Origin: Meiothermus sp. Pnk-1
GTDB lineage: Bacteria > Deinococcota > Deinococci > Deinococcales > Thermaceae
NCBI RefSeq assembly: GCF_003226535.1
Contig: NZ_QKOB01000001.1
Coordinates: forward strand, 483,670 to 547,669
Direction of reading: 5' to 3'
DNA: 64,000 bases
Positions within the stretch are counted from its first letter, which is position 1. Each line of letters begins with the position of its first letter. The translations under genes and the position numbers were made by a program. The notes beneath the pieces were generated by a model. The model was not told the origin of the DNA and made no database searches. It saw only the letters and a program-made list of their open reading frames with translations. Positions 43,522 through 53,409 of the stretch are shown piece by piece.

Positions 43522-44577
43522 ATGGCGATGACCGGGCTGGGGGTTACCCCTGCAACGCAGGTAGAGTGCGTCGCACAGGCTGGGGCATCCGGGGGCAACC
43601 CATACCTTTCCCTCGAGGACGAGCGCCCCACCAACGGGGAAAATAGCGGCCTCGAGGTCAAGCTGTTCGCCGGCAACGCTAACCGGCCCTTGGCCGAAGC
43701 TATCGCGCGCACCTTGGGCTTGCAGTTGGGGGAGGCCTTGGTCGAACGTTTCCCCGATGGCGAGGTGCGGGTGCGCATCCACGAGAGCGTGCGCGGGGCG
43801 GATGTCTACCTGATCCAGCCCTCGGCCCCTCCGGTCAACGACAACCTGATGGAGTTGTTGCTGATGGCCGACGCTATGCGCCGCAGCAGCGCGGCCCGCA
43901 TCAACGCGGTCATCCCTTACTTTGGTTATGCCCGTCAGGACAAGCAGACCCAGGGCCGCGAGCCCATCACGGCTAAGCTGGTGGCCGATCTGATCGAGCG
44001 GGTGGGGGTGGATCGGGTGATCGCGGTGGACTTGCACGCCCCGCAGATCCAGGGGTTCTTCAACATCCCCGTGGACGCCCTCTCGGCGGTGCGGTTGTTT
44101 GCCCAACATCTGTTGAACCATCAACTTACCGAAAACGCTGTGGTGGTCTCTCCTGACGCCGGACGGGCCGAAGAGGCCCGCCGCCTTTCGGAAAAGTTGG
44201 GCCTACCTCTGGCCCTTCTGGCCAAGCGCCGCACCGGGCCGCGCGAGACCCAGGTCACCTACGTGATCGGGGATGTAGCTGGGAAGCGTCCGATCCTCAT
44301 CGACGACATCGTTTCCACGGGGGGCACTATCCGCCGGGGGGTAGAAGCCCTCTTGGCTGCCGGGGCTCTCCCCGAAGCCATTGTGATGGCAACCCATGCA
44401 GTGCTGGTCGGCCCCGCGCGGGAAAATCTGGCCCACCCGGCCATCCGCCAGGTGGTTTTTACCGACACCATACCCCTCAATCCTGGCCTGGGCTACACCA
44501 TTCTCTCCACGGCTGGGCTTCTTGCGCAGGCCATCCGCCACATCCACACCAACCGCTCGGTGAGCGCTCTTATTTAG
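43522..44577 (+). CDS. prs: Ribose-phosphate pyrophosphokinase with an N-terminal extension
   Basis: 351 residues. From residue 48 it is a standard PRPP synthetase: KLFAGNANRPLAEAIA, ERFPDGEVRVRI, YFGYARQDKQTQGREPITAK, VSPDAGRAEEA and the PRPP loop LIDDIVSTGGT. The first 47 residues are extra, and no ATG, GTG or TTG lies between codon 3 and the conserved start, so they are probably translated. TATAAT (43495-43500) overlaps the end of mtnN and starts the transcript about 15 nt upstream. Confidence 0.95.
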   Translation: MAMTGLGVTPATQVECVAQAGASGGNPYLSLEDERPTNGENSGLEVKLFAGNANRPLAEAIARTLGLQLGEALVERFPDGEVRVRIHESVRGADVYLIQPSAPPVNDNLMELLLMADAMRRSSAARINAVIPYFGYARQDKQTQGREPITAKLVADLIERVGVDRVIAVDLHAPQIQGFFNIPVDALSAVRLFAQHLLNHQLTENAVVVSPDAGRAEEARRLSEKLGLPLALLAKRRTGPRETQVTYVIGDVAGKRPILIDDIVSTGGTIRRGVEALLAAGALPEAIVMATHAVLVGPARENLAHPAIRQVVFTDTIPLNPGLGYTILSTAGLLAQAIRHIHTNRSVSALI

Positions 44578-44594
44578 AAATTAGAAAGCTGTAA

Positions 44595-44625
44595 TTGACA
44601 AAATATAAAGTGTTGCTTTACACTT
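44595..44625 (+). promoter_or_regulatory. Strong promoter with an overlapping inverted repeat
   Basis: TTGACA (44595-44600) and TACACT (44619-44624) are 18 bp apart. AAGTGT and ACACTT (44608-44625) form an 18-bp inverted repeat covering the -10 box, a likely repressor site. Confidence 0.75.
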
Positions 44626-44645
44626 CCTGGTAAGGAGGTGGTGGA

Positions 44646-44801
44646 ATGTACGGTTCGAATTGGCTGCAACTCGAGGTCTACAGCCAGTCCAGGAGCCTTG
44701 CGCTCCGGCGGGAAGCCCTGCAAAACCACTGGGAGCTCTGCCTGTGGCGCAACCGCGCCGCAGGTTGGCTCAGCGCCCTGGCGGCCCGGCTAGAGGGATA
44801 A
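44646..44801 (+). CDS. Small protein, 51 aa, first gene of the DUF4097 operon
   Basis: Begins MYGSNWLQLEVYSQSRSLAL. The predicted structure is helical with many Trp, Leu and Arg; no membrane span. AAGGAGGTGGTG is an excellent ribosome site, and the near-consensus promoter is directly upstream, so the gene is well supported. The DUF4097 gene follows after 5 nt. No family recognised; it could be a small regulator. Confidence 0.75.
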   Translation: MYGSNWLQLEVYSQSRSLALRREALQNHWELCLWRNRAAGWLSALAARLEG

Positions 44802-44806
44802 GGGAT

Positions 44807-45559
44807 ATGGCCTCAGCGCATAACCCTGATCTGTTGGGGCTTTTGGGCATCGGCGCCGAGCCGGTGGTGCTGGAAGAGCATGAATTGGACCTGGCCGGGG
44901 TTCGCCAGCTCGAGGCCCGTACCTTCAACGGCGCGATTATCGTGCAGCTAGGAGCCGAGCCGCCTCACCTGACGCTTCGCCGTAAAGGGGAGGTGCACCT
45001 CACCCTCGAGCGTCGCGGCGACACCCTTTTTCTCGAAGCGCGCAAGCGTACCCCCCTTTGCGTGGGCTGCTGCGCCAGTTTCGAGCTGGCCTTGCCTGAA
45101 AGCTTGAGCCTAATCCTACATAGCTCGAACGGGGCCATCGCCGTGAGGGGCAGCGGGGCGGCCGAACTGAAGCTTCACACCTCCAATGGCCGCATCACCG
45201 TTAGGGAAGCCCGGGGGCCGGTCTCGGCCAAGACCTCGAACGGAGCCATCGAGGTCCGCCAGGTAGAGGGTGCGGTGGAAGCCCGCACCTCAAACGGGGC
45301 GGTGGTGCTCGAGGACCTTACCCTCCCTCCTGGTTCCCAGAGCAAGGTCGTGACCAGCAACGGCGCGATCAAGGTGAGGCGGCTGTTGGCCCCCGGAGGC
45401 TTGGAGGCGGAGGGTTACACCTCCAACGGCAGCGTGCACCTCGAGCTTCCGGGGGCCAGCGTACAGCTTCAGCGTCAGAGCTTTAGCGCCCTACGGGCTG
45501 GGTCGAGTCCGGCCCGGCTGCGCCTGGAGAGCTCCAACGGGGGGATCTGGTTCCAGTAG
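44807..45559 (+). CDS. DUF4097 family repeat protein
   Basis: 250 residues. SNGAI-type motifs recur about every 20 residues (SSNGAIAV, TSNGRITV, TSNGAIEV, TSNGAVVL, TSNGAIKV, TSNGSVHL, SSNGGIWF), predicting a beta-helix or stacked beta-strands. A CVGCCASF cluster lies before the repeats. There is no signal peptide or membrane helix. Family members are widespread, often in operons with regulators or membrane proteins, and have no settled function. Confidence 0.88.
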   Translation: MASAHNPDLLGLLGIGAEPVVLEEHELDLAGVRQLEARTFNGAIIVQLGAEPPHLTLRRKGEVHLTLERRGDTLFLEARKRTPLCVGCCASFELALPESLSLILHSSNGAIAVRGSGAAELKLHTSNGRITVREARGPVSAKTSNGAIEVRQVEGAVEARTSNGAVVLEDLTLPPGSQSKVVTSNGAIKVRRLLAPGGLEAEGYTSNGSVHLELPGASVQLQRQSFSALRAGSSPARLRLESSNGGIWFQ

Positions 45560-45572
45560 GGGGCCAAAGCCT

Positions 45573-46052
45573 CTACCGCGGCTCGATCTGGACGGTCTCC
45601 TGCACGATCAGCCCCTTCTCCAGCACCCGCCGGGCCCAATCTTTGGCAGACGCCAGGTCGTGGTCGCGGTAGTTGCCGCACTCGAGTGCGCTCGCTCCGG
45701 GAACCTCTCCCTCGAAGGCCACCACGTCTTCTAAGCTGGCGCGGAAGGCCTCCAGCATCCGTTCGGGGCCGATCTCGCCCAGCATCACCGCATAGAACCC
45801 GGTGCGGCAGCCCATGGGCGAGAGGTCTATCACTCCGTCAATGTGGCTGCGCAAGTACCCGGCCAGGAGGTGCTCGAGGGTGTGGATGGCCTGGGGTGGG
45901 AGGATTTCCTGATTGGGTTGGCCTAGGCGCAAATCGTACTTCTCGATGCGGTCGCCCTTGGGGGTCATCTTTACCCCGGCCAGGCGGACGTAGGGGGCGC
46001 GGACCTTGGTGTGGTCTAAGCGGAAGGATTCAACGAGGACATATTCCGACAT
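45573..46052 (-). CDS. luxS: S-ribosylhomocysteine lyase LuxS
   Basis: 159 residues. The metal ligands lie in HTLEHLLAG and ALECGNYRDH, and the catalytic Cys in PMGCRTGFY. It splits S-ribosylhomocysteine into homocysteine and the autoinducer-2 precursor. ATG 46052 follows TAAGCT (46060-46065, minus) by 7 nt, so a longer frame is rejected. It converges with the DUF4097 gene. Confidence 0.97.
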   Translation of the reverse strand: MSEYVLVESFRLDHTKVRAPYVRLAGVKMTPKGDRIEKYDLRLGQPNQEILPPQAIHTLEHLLAGYLRSHIDGVIDLSPMGCRTGFYAVMLGEIGPERMLEAFRASLEDVVAFEGEVPGASALECGNYRDHDLASAKDWARRVLEKGLIVQETVQIEPR

Positions 46053-46101
46053 GGGAGATAGCTTAGCGCTAACCGCGGGGGGACACAAACGCGCCTTGCA
46101 T

Positions 46102-47580
46102 CTAGCCCCTGAGCCTGCGCCAGAAGGTGGGGAACAAGAGGATCATTAGGGGGATGAGTTCGATGCGCCCCGCCCACATCTGGACGATTGCCACGACCTT
46201 GGAGGCCGGGTGCAGGTTGCCATAGTGCCCGAAGGGGCCGAACTCGCCGTAAGCCGGGCCGGTGTTGCCGATGAAGGCCGCCGAGGCGGTGAAGCCGTAG
46301 AAGAAGTTGTTCTCGGTGATTCCGATGACTCCCATCCCCACGGCGAAGAGCAGGATGTACAGGGTGATGAAAGCGGCTACCGAGCGCAGCACTTCCTCGC
46401 TCACCACCTTGTTTCCTACCCGCAGCGGGAGCACCGCCTGGGGATGCAGCGAGCGCTGGAGTTCCCGTTTCACCAGCGCCCAGGCGATCAACCAGCGGAT
46501 CACCTTGATGCCCCCCGCGGCGGAGCCGGAGGTTCCTCCGACGAACATCAAAATGATCAGGAGCATCTGCGCGGGCAACGCCCATTGCCCGAAATCCGTC
46601 GAGGCAAAGCCGGTGGTGGTGACGATGGAGGTCACTTGAAAAAAAGCGTGGCGCAAGGCAGGCTCGAGGCCGTAGCTTCCTGAGAAGAAGAAATACCCCG
46701 CGAGCGTCACCCCGCTCACCCCGATGATTGCCATGTAAGCCCGGAACTCCGCGTCGCGCAGCAGGGTCTGCACCTCTCGCCCGAAGAAAAGCCGGTATTG
46801 GAGCAAAAAGCCGATCCCGGCCAGGAACATAAACAGTGTGCCCGCCCACTGGGAAACAGGGGAATAGGCAGCAAAGCTTTTCGCGCTCGGGCTCAACCCC
46901 CCTGCCGGGACCGTGGAGAGCGCGTTACAGAGGGCCTCAAAGAAGGGTTGCCCGGTGGCCATGTATACGCCGAAACATACCAGGGTCAGCACCACATAGA
47001 TGCGCAGGATCATCGCCGCGGTCTGGCGCAGTTTGGGCGTGATCTTCTCCTTTTGAACCCCGGTGATCTCGGTGAAGAAAAGCTGCCGTCCGGCCACCGC
47101 GAGCTGGGGTAGCACCACGATGAAAATCAGCAAAATCCCGATGCCGCCAAACCACTGGATAAGGCTTCGCCACAGAAAAAGCCCGTAACCCCAGCGGCTG
47201 AAGTCGGTGAGGACGGTGGCTCCGGTGGTGGTAAAACCCGATACGGACTCAAATAGGGCGTCTAGGGGGGCTAAGTTCCCAGAGATCCAGAACGGGATGG
47301 CCCCCAAAGCCGGAACCAAGATCCATAGCAGAGCCACCGTGAACAAGGCTTCAGCCCTCCGGGGATCGGTGTGAGCGCTGCCCAGGCGGCGCAGGAGCCA
47401 CCCCAGGGTAACCCCCAACAATCCCCCCCCCAAGAAACCCGTGGCGTCTTCCCGGTACAACGCATCGAGAATGCCCAGGAGGATCATCACCACCCCTAGG
47501 CCTATAAAGACGATCCCTGTTATATAGGTGGCGACGGGGAACGGCCAGCCGGTAGGTCGAGGTTGAGAGCGAAGAGCCAT
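46102..47580 (-). CDS. trkH: TrkH/KtrB-type potassium channel subunit
   Basis: 492 residues, four M1-P-M2 repeats. Filter-like loops SVSGFTTTGATVL, LSTVPAGGLSP, IVTTTGFAST and GNTGPAYGEFG contain the conserved glycines. It conducts K+ across the inner membrane under control of TrkA. It starts 4 nt after the trkA stop. Confidence 0.95.
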   Translation of the reverse strand: MALRSQPRPTGWPFPVATYITGIVFIGLGVVMILLGILDALYREDATGFLGGGLLGVTLGWLLRRLGSAHTDPRRAEALFTVALLWILVPALGAIPFWISGNLAPLDALFESVSGFTTTGATVLTDFSRWGYGLFLWRSLIQWFGGIGILLIFIVVLPQLAVAGRQLFFTEITGVQKEKITPKLRQTAAMILRIYVVLTLVCFGVYMATGQPFFEALCNALSTVPAGGLSPSAKSFAAYSPVSQWAGTLFMFLAGIGFLLQYRLFFGREVQTLLRDAEFRAYMAIIGVSGVTLAGYFFFSGSYGLEPALRHAFFQVTSIVTTTGFASTDFGQWALPAQMLLIILMFVGGTSGSAAGGIKVIRWLIAWALVKRELQRSLHPQAVLPLRVGNKVVSEEVLRSVAAFITLYILLFAVGMGVIGITENNFFYGFTASAAFIGNTGPAYGEFGPFGHYGNLHPASKVVAIVQMWAGRIELIPLMILLFPTFWRRLRG

Positions 47581-47584
47581 AGCC

Positions 47585-48922
47585 TTAGCGCACTCGAGCC
47601 AGCACGTCGTCGGCCACCCGACGTTCGGAGAGGACCAGCAGGGTGTCGCCGGCGGCGACCATTTGGTTGTAATCCGGGAGGGAGACTTTCTTGCCCCGCT
47701 CCACCGCCACTACCGTGGAACCGGCGGGCAGCTCCAGGCTCCCCAGGGCGCGTTCACGGAAGGTAGAGGGCAGCTCGATCTCCAAAAGCTCGATGTTTTC
47801 CTCCATTAACGACAGGTGGTCTACGTTCTCCGAGTCGAGCCAGTCCACCACCTCGCGCACCGCGGCCTGGCGGGGGGTGAGGGGGATGTCTATCCCCACC
47901 CGCTCAAAGAGCTTGCGGTTCTCGGCCCGGCCCACCCGGGTGATCACCTTGGCCACCCCGGCCTGTTTGGCGAAGAGCGAGACCAGCAGGTTTTTTTCGT
48001 CGTTGTCGGTGACCGCGACCAGCACATCGGTGTTGTCGAGGCCCTCCGACTCTAGGAGGTCGGTGTCGGTGCCGTCACCCTGTAATACCAAAGCCCCAGG
48101 GAGCTCCTCGGCCAGCCAGGCACAGCGCTCTTCGTTGTGGTCTACCACCACGATCTGTACCCGGTATCGGGAGAGCTCCTGGGCCACCATGTAGCCCACG
48201 TTTCCCCCACCTACGATCATCACCTGCCGCACCCGGCTTTTGGGGGCGAAGCAGGCTTGCAAGGCGGTGAAGCCCATAGGGGTACTGGTGAAGAGGATGC
48301 GATCGCCAGGTTGCAGCTCGAGCTCCTCAAAGCCGGGGTCGCGGGCGGCGATGAGCCTTCCTTCGCGCAATACCCCCGCCATGAAGGTCTCCTCGGGCCA
48401 GTCGATGATCTTGAGGTGTCGCCGGGCGTAGGGGCTTTTCTCCTCCACCCGGTACTCGAGAAAGCGCAGCCGCCCGCCCGCCAGGGTCTCTACGTCCACC
48501 GCTCCCGGCACCATGATCACCTCGACGATCTCCTTGGCCAGCGAGCGCTGCGGCCAGAGCACCCGGTCAATCCGGGTGCCTAGGATCTCTACCGTGCGGG
48601 GGTCGGTGAGGATGTCCATGTAGGAGGATTTCCCCACAAAGCAGATCACCTCTTTGGCCCCCAACCCCTTGGCCAGCAGGCAGGCCAGGAGGTTTACCTC
48701 GTCCCAGTTGGTGGCGGCGATGAACGCGTCGGCCAGATCCATCTTGGCCTCGCGCAAGGTATCGGGATCGGTGGCCGAGCCTTCCAGAAATTGTACGTCG
48801 TGCTGCTCGAGCCGCTCGCGCAGATCGGGGTCCTTGTCGATGACCACGATGTCGTGCTTTGGGGTCAGGGCCTTGGCGATCTGTCCGCCGATTTCTCCGC
48901 CACCTGCGATGACGATGTGCAT
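47585..48922 (-). CDS. trkA: Trk system potassium uptake protein TrkA
   Basis: 445 residues with two tandem RCK units. Each has an NAD-binding GxGxxG (VIAGGGEIGGQIA; VGGGNVGYMVA) followed by a TrkA_C domain. NAD/ATP binding gates TrkH. GGAG precedes the ATG. The 145-bp region upstream contains GCGT/ACGT heptads like those flanking the repeat arrays. Confidence 0.95.
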   Translation of the reverse strand: MHIVIAGGGEIGGQIAKALTPKHDIVVIDKDPDLRERLEQHDVQFLEGSATDPDTLREAKMDLADAFIAATNWDEVNLLACLLAKGLGAKEVICFVGKSSYMDILTDPRTVEILGTRIDRVLWPQRSLAKEIVEVIMVPGAVDVETLAGGRLRFLEYRVEEKSPYARRHLKIIDWPEETFMAGVLREGRLIAARDPGFEELELQPGDRILFTSTPMGFTALQACFAPKSRVRQVMIVGGGNVGYMVAQELSRYRVQIVVVDHNEERCAWLAEELPGALVLQGDGTDTDLLESEGLDNTDVLVAVTDNDEKNLLVSLFAKQAGVAKVITRVGRAENRKLFERVGIDIPLTPRQAAVREVVDWLDSENVDHLSLMEENIELLEIELPSTFRERALGSLELPAGSTVVAVERGKKVSLPDYNQMVAAGDTLLVLSERRVADDVLARVR

Positions 48923-49067
48923 AGGCTTAGCTCCGCTGTGCGTCGTACGCCCACCGTCCGACGTCCAAACAAGGCCCGGGACCGCTAAGACCCTCAGACC
49001 ACCGGCCTTCCTTCGGCGTGCGACGTGCGGCGTACGGCGTAAGATACCCCATCAGAACGCCCTCAGC

Positions 49068-50441
49068 TTACAACCGGATTGGGGTATTTGCCATTCCCCA
49101 CCGGGGAACCCGGGGCTCCCAGGCCAGATTGCCCACCGCCTTGCCGTAAAGGTCGTAGGCCTCGGCCCTGGTGATGTGAACCCGGATGAGGTCTCCGATC
49201 TTCACCGTGCCGTCGGTCTCGGCGTAGACCAGGCCGTCAATGCCGGGGGCGTCGTACTTGCTGCGCCCCACCACCACCCCGGGCTCTTCTCCGTAGTCGT
49301 CCACGATGACCTCGAGGGTTTGGCCCACCTTAGCCCGGTTTTTCTCCAGGCTGAGGCTTTGTTGCAGCTCCATGAGGCGGGCTCTGCGCTCCTCTTTGAC
49401 CTCTTCGGGGACCCGCCCCGCCAGGGCGTTGGCGTCGGCCCCCTCTACCTCGGAGTAGGTGAAGCAGCCCACCCGGTCGAGCTTGGCCTCGGCGAGGAAT
49501 TCCAGCAACAACGTGAAATCTTCCTCGGTTTCGCCGGGGAACCCCACGATGAAGCTCGAGCGGATAGCCAGGTCGGGGGCGATCTCGCGCCATTCTTGGA
49601 TCGTTTTGAGGTGGCTCTCTGCTCCTCCGGGGCGGCGCATGGCCCGGAGGATCCTGGGCGAGGCGTGCTGCAAGGGGACGTCCAGGTAGGGGAGGATCTT
49701 CCCCTGGGCCATCAGGGGGACGAGCTGCTTGACGTGGGGGTAGGGGTAGACGTAGTGCAGCCGCACCCAGGCCCCCAGTTCGGCCAGTTCGTTCACCAGG
49801 TCTACCAGATGGGCCCGCACCTGCCGCCCCTGGAACTCGGATGCGCGGTGGCGGATATCCACCCCGTAGGCCGAGGTGTCCTGCGCGATGACGAGCAGCT
49901 CCTTGGTCCCCGTCGAGACCAGCCGGGTGGCCTCGGAGAGGATCTCCCCCGCCTCGCGTGATACCTGTAAGCCCCGTAGCTTGGGGATGATGCAGAAGCT
50001 GCACTTGTGGTTACAGCCCTCGGCGATCTTGAGGTAGGCGTAGTGGCGTGGGGTGAGCTTGACCTGGGGGGGAATCAGGGTCGTGAAGGGGCTGGTGTCG
50101 GGGGGGATGATCCGGTGGACGGCCTCGAGCACCTTGTCCACCTGGCCGGGGCCGGTGACCTCGAGCACCTCGGGGTGGGCCGCCTTGATCACCTCGGGAC
50201 GGGCCCCCAAGCAGCCGGTGACGATCACCTTGCCGTTTTCCGCCAGCGCCTCGCCGATGGCCGAGAGCGACTCCTCCACCGCCGGGGTGATGAAGCCGCA
50301 GGTGTTCACCACCACCACCTCGGCGTCTTCATAGGTAGGGGAAGTCTCGTACCCCTCGGCCCGCAGGCGAGAGAGGATCTGCTCGGAATCCACCAGGGCT
50401 TTGGGACAGCCCAGACTGACAAAACCAACCTTACCGGCCAT
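49068..50441 (-). CDS. rimO: Ribosomal protein S12 methylthiotransferase RimO
   Basis: 457 residues. The MTTase domain has [12 protein letters not shown] and NTCGFI cysteines, the radical SAM cluster is CNHKCSFC, and a TRAM domain ends the protein. It adds a methylthio group to an Asp of S12. ATG 50441 has GGGAG upstream; a GTG/ATG nine codons earlier is rejected. Confidence 0.95.
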   Translation of the reverse strand: MAGKVGFVSLGCPKALVDSEQILSRLRAEGYETSPTYEDAEVVVVNTCGFITPAVEESLSAIGEALAENGKVIVTGCLGARPEVIKAAHPEVLEVTGPGQVDKVLEAVHRIIPPDTSPFTTLIPPQVKLTPRHYAYLKIAEGCNHKCSFCIIPKLRGLQVSREAGEILSEATRLVSTGTKELLVIAQDTSAYGVDIRHRASEFQGRQVRAHLVDLVNELAELGAWVRLHYVYPYPHVKQLVPLMAQGKILPYLDVPLQHASPRILRAMRRPGGAESHLKTIQEWREIAPDLAIRSSFIVGFPGETEEDFTLLLEFLAEAKLDRVGCFTYSEVEGADANALAGRVPEEVKEERRARLMELQQSLSLEKNRAKVGQTLEVIVDDYGEEPGVVVGRSKYDAPGIDGLVYAETDGTVKIGDLIRVHITRAEAYDLYGKAVGNLAWEPRVPRWGMANTPIRL

Positions 50442-50634
50442 ACGCTCCCTCAAAACGTGTTTGCCCAAAAGGGCAAAGCAGCGGGGTTCGCTCTTGGCGA
50501 ACCGGCAACTCCCCGAGTATAGCAGGAAGCGGTCTTGGTGGTTTGAACCCCGCGCTGCCAGTCCAGGTAGGGGCTTTGGCCCGCCGCAGGACGCTTGGGT
50601 AGAGCGCTGATGGGTTCGCGGCTTGGCCAGCGGG

Positions 50635-51498
50635 TCAACTGGGCCGGGCTATCAAGGCCCCGACGAAGAGCAAGACGGCTCCGAGCAGAAAGCTCAGCCC
50701 CAGCGATTCCCCTAACAGGGCCCAGCCCAGCAATCCCCCCACCACCGGCTGGGCGAAAAAGGCTATACCTGAGAGCACCGAACCGGCTTTGGCCACCGCG
50801 TACACCCAAAGGGTGAAGGCCACCGCGGTGGAGACCACCCCTAAGTACAGAACGCCTGCCACCGTGCCTAGATGGATCTCTCCGATGGGCATCCTGGCCA
50901 GTTCGCCCGGGACCAAAACCGCCAGCGCGACCCCTCCTATCAGGCTCGCCCAGGCCGAGACCAGCGCGGGGTCGTGCTGGCGGACGGTCTGACCGCCGAT
51001 GAGTCCTAAGATGCCCCAGGTGAGAGCAGCCACGATGAGCCAGAACACCCCTGCCAAGTTGGTGTTTCCGCTCCCCGAGAGGACCCAGACCCCCAGCAGG
51101 GCGATCCCCAGACCGACCCAAGCCCGCACCGGAACGCGCTCGATCCTGAGCAAGGCTGAGAGCGCTACCGTCACCAGCGGGGAGGCCGTGGTGATGAGCG
51201 AGCCCAGGGCGGCCCCGGCTAAGCCGGTTCCGATGAACTGCGCGGTGATGGAGAGCGCATAGCCGACTAGGCCCATCGCGGCGACGGGGGCCCAGAGCTT
51301 GCGGGGAAGCCGCCAGTCACGGCCTAACAGGCGCAACCACAGCACCATGCACACGAAGGCCACCCCCATCCGGACCGCGACCAGGGTGATGGGGGGGATC
51401 ACCTCCAGCACTACCTTGGAGACCACGTACATGCCGCCCCAGATCGAGGCGGCTAGAAGCCCTGCCAAAAGCCCACGTTGGACGTCGTTGGTCAACAC
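50635..51498 (-). CDS. EamA/DMT family transporter
   Basis: 287 residues with ten membrane helices in two EamA repeats ([17 protein letters not shown] in the first, [14 protein letters not shown] in the second). Typical members export amino acids, nucleobases or other metabolites. GTG 51498 is the start; the next codon is TTG, and GAGGAA lies very close. The substrate is unknown. Confidence 0.9.
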   Translation of the reverse strand: MLTNDVQRGLLAGLLAASIWGGMYVVSKVVLEVIPPITLVAVRMGVAFVCMVLWLRLLGRDWRLPRKLWAPVAAMGLVGYALSITAQFIGTGLAGAALGSLITTASPLVTVALSALLRIERVPVRAWVGLGIALLGVWVLSGSGNTNLAGVFWLIVAALTWGILGLIGGQTVRQHDPALVSAWASLIGGVALAVLVPGELARMPIGEIHLGTVAGVLYLGVVSTAVAFTLWVYAVAKAGSVLSGIAFFAQPVVGGLLGWALLGESLGLSFLLGAVLLFVGALIARPS

Positions 51499-51539
51499 TT
51501 CCTCGATTTTACTGGATTTCCAGGGGAGGGCCCTCGAGG

Positions 51540-52454
51540 TTAGGGGGTGGTTGGGTAACGGCGGGTGACAGGCTGCCCCGGCTGGCCCATCACCCCTTGG
51601 TCCTGCCCCCCCACCGCTACCCGCACCGCGGCGGGGTTCCCCGCCCGCACCACCACCGGCTGATCATAGCTGAGGACGGTGCCCTGCGCCGGGATGCCCT
51701 CGTAGAGTTTCTGTCCGCCGGGGGTGGTGACCCGGATCCAGCTCCTGCCCTCGAGCCGCAGCACCACGCTTTGGGGGTTGGTTGGCGGGGTGGGTTGGGG
51801 GTTCGCTAGGGTTGTACTGGGGCGGGAAACCGGCGGCGCTGCCTCGAGGGTCACCGAGAGGGTCTTGTTCTCGGTGAGGTGTAAGGTGGTTTGGTAGGGC
51901 TTGAACCCAGGAGCTTCCACCCGCAGCACCCGATCCCCTACCTCGATGCCGGGGGCCTGCACCGGAGACTGCCCCAGCAGGAAGCCATCCAGGTATACCC
52001 TGGCCCCAGGAGGTTGGGTAGTGACCCGCAAGGTGACCCGTTGGGGGGCGGTCGGGGGTGGAGGTGGGGCGACCTCTACGGCAGCGGGTTTGTTTGGGGA
52101 GGCGAACAGCCGCCAAACCGCTACCCCAACCCCTACCAAGATCAGCACCAACAAGGTCCAAAACCAGACCGGGAGCCCTTTGCGCGGGGGGGGCGTATCC
52201 GCGGTGAAATTGCCCGAATGGGGGCCAGTCTTGGCCGGGAACTCGGCCAGCAAGGGCTCTGGGTCTAGGCCCAGGACCTGCGCGTAGCGGCGAAGATACC
52301 CGCGGGATAATGCGGCCTCGGGGAGTTCTTCGTAGCGGCATTCCTCGAGCGCCTCGAGGATGGCTTTTCGCACCGCGAGTTGCTGGGCCATCTCGGCCAG
52401 GCTTTTTCCCTGGGCTTCGCGGGCTTCCTTGAGCCTCCGTCCGGTTTCGCACAT
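51540..52454 (-). CDS. RodZ-like HTH membrane protein with a PEGA domain
   Basis: 304 residues. An N-terminal Xre/HTH_25 helix-turn-helix (GRRLKEAREAQGKSLAEMAQ) is followed by one membrane helix (LPVWFWTLLVLILVGVGVAVW), a Pro-rich linker, a PEGA domain (QPPGARVYLDGFLLGQSPVQ) and a C-terminal DUF4115-like domain (EGRSWIRVTTPGGQKLYEG). RodZ links MreB to the elongation machinery; the PEGA insertion is not in E. coli RodZ. TAGAAT (52464-52469) lies 9 nt upstream. Confidence 0.88.
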   Translation of the reverse strand: MCETGRRLKEAREAQGKSLAEMAQQLAVRKAILEALEECRYEELPEAALSRGYLRRYAQVLGLDPEPLLAEFPAKTGPHSGNFTADTPPPRKGLPVWFWTLLVLILVGVGVAVWRLFASPNKPAAVEVAPPPPPTAPQRVTLRVTTQPPGARVYLDGFLLGQSPVQAPGIEVGDRVLRVEAPGFKPYQTTLHLTENKTLSVTLEAAPPVSRPSTTLANPQPTPPTNPQSVVLRLEGRSWIRVTTPGGQKLYEGIPAQGTVLSYDQPVVVRAGNPAAVRVAVGGQDQGVMGQPGQPVTRRYPTTP

Positions 52455-52491
52455 TGTTTTGCCATTCTATGGCACTTTGGGCCGCTGAGGG

Positions 52492-53391
52492 TCAGGGATT
52501 GGGCGCCCAAGGCTGGGCTAAAGCCCCGGCGATGCGGGAGGCCAACCGCGCGTTCTCCTCGAGCAGGCGCAGGTTGACCTGGTCGGTCTGACCACCGGAA
52601 AGCTCGGAGATCCGCCGCAGCAGGTAAGGGGTCAGGCCCTTGCCTTGGATGCCGTGGCGGGCCGCTTCCTGGTTGGCCTGCTCGACCCAGGCCTGCACCT
52701 GTTCGAAGGGGAGCCCCTGGCTTACCGGGTTGGTCACCAGGGTTGCGGAAGGGAGCCCTAATTCCTTGGTACGCATATAGATCCGGGCTACTTCTTGGGG
52801 GCTTTCAGCCCTGGCAGGGACGCTAAAGGGGCTCTGGGGGGTGTGAAAGGCCGGGAATCTGTCGGTGCGGTAGCCGAGCAGGGTTACCCCGTAGGACTCG
52901 AGCCGCTCCAGGGTGGCGGCGAGGTTCAAGATGCTCTTGGCCCCCGAGCACACCACCACGATGGGGGTGCGCGCAAGCTCGGTAAGGTCGGCGGATTCGT
53001 CGTAGGGGTCGGGGTGAACCCCGCCGATTCCCCCCGTGGCGAACACCGCGATCCCCGCCCGGTGGGCCAGGAAAGTGGTGGTGGCGACGGTGGTCCCGGC
53101 GTTTCTTCCCTGCGCGGCCAGGGCCGCCAGGTTCCACAGGCTGGCCTTGTCGGCTTTGTCGTCGAGGGCTAGCTGCTCGAGCTCCTCGGAAGCCAGGCCC
53201 ACCACCACCTCGCCTCCCAGCACGGCGATGGTCGCGGGGATGGCCCCCTCCTCGCGGACGGCGGCCTCGAGCCTTCGCGCGGTGTGCAGGTTCAAAGGGC
53301 GCGGCAGCCCGTGGGTGATGACGGTAGACTCTAAAGCCACCACCGGTTGGCCCTTGCGCAGGGCGGTTTCGACTTCAGCGGATAGGCGCAT
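52492..53391 (-). CDS. psuG: Pseudouridine-5'-phosphate glycosidase
   Basis: 299 residues. ALESTVITHGLPRPLN, VGLASEELEQLA, GGIGGVHP, VVVCSGAKSILNLAATLE and LVTNPVSQG match PsuG/IndA. It splits pseudouridine 5'-phosphate into uracil and ribose 5-phosphate. TATGCT (53398-53403, minus) is 6 nt before the ATG. The PsuK kinase is not in the neighbourhood. Confidence 0.95.
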   Translation of the reverse strand: MRLSAEVETALRKGQPVVALESTVITHGLPRPLNLHTARRLEAAVREEGAIPATIAVLGGEVVVGLASEELEQLALDDKADKASLWNLAALAAQGRNAGTTVATTTFLAHRAGIAVFATGGIGGVHPDPYDESADLTELARTPIVVVCSGAKSILNLAATLERLESYGVTLLGYRTDRFPAFHTPQSPFSVPARAESPQEVARIYMRTKELGLPSATLVTNPVSQGLPFEQVQAWVEQANQEAARHGIQGKGLTPYLLRRISELSGGQTDQVNLRLLEENARLASRIAGALAQPWAPNP

Positions 53392-53409
53392 ATTCCCAGC
53401 ATACCCGTA

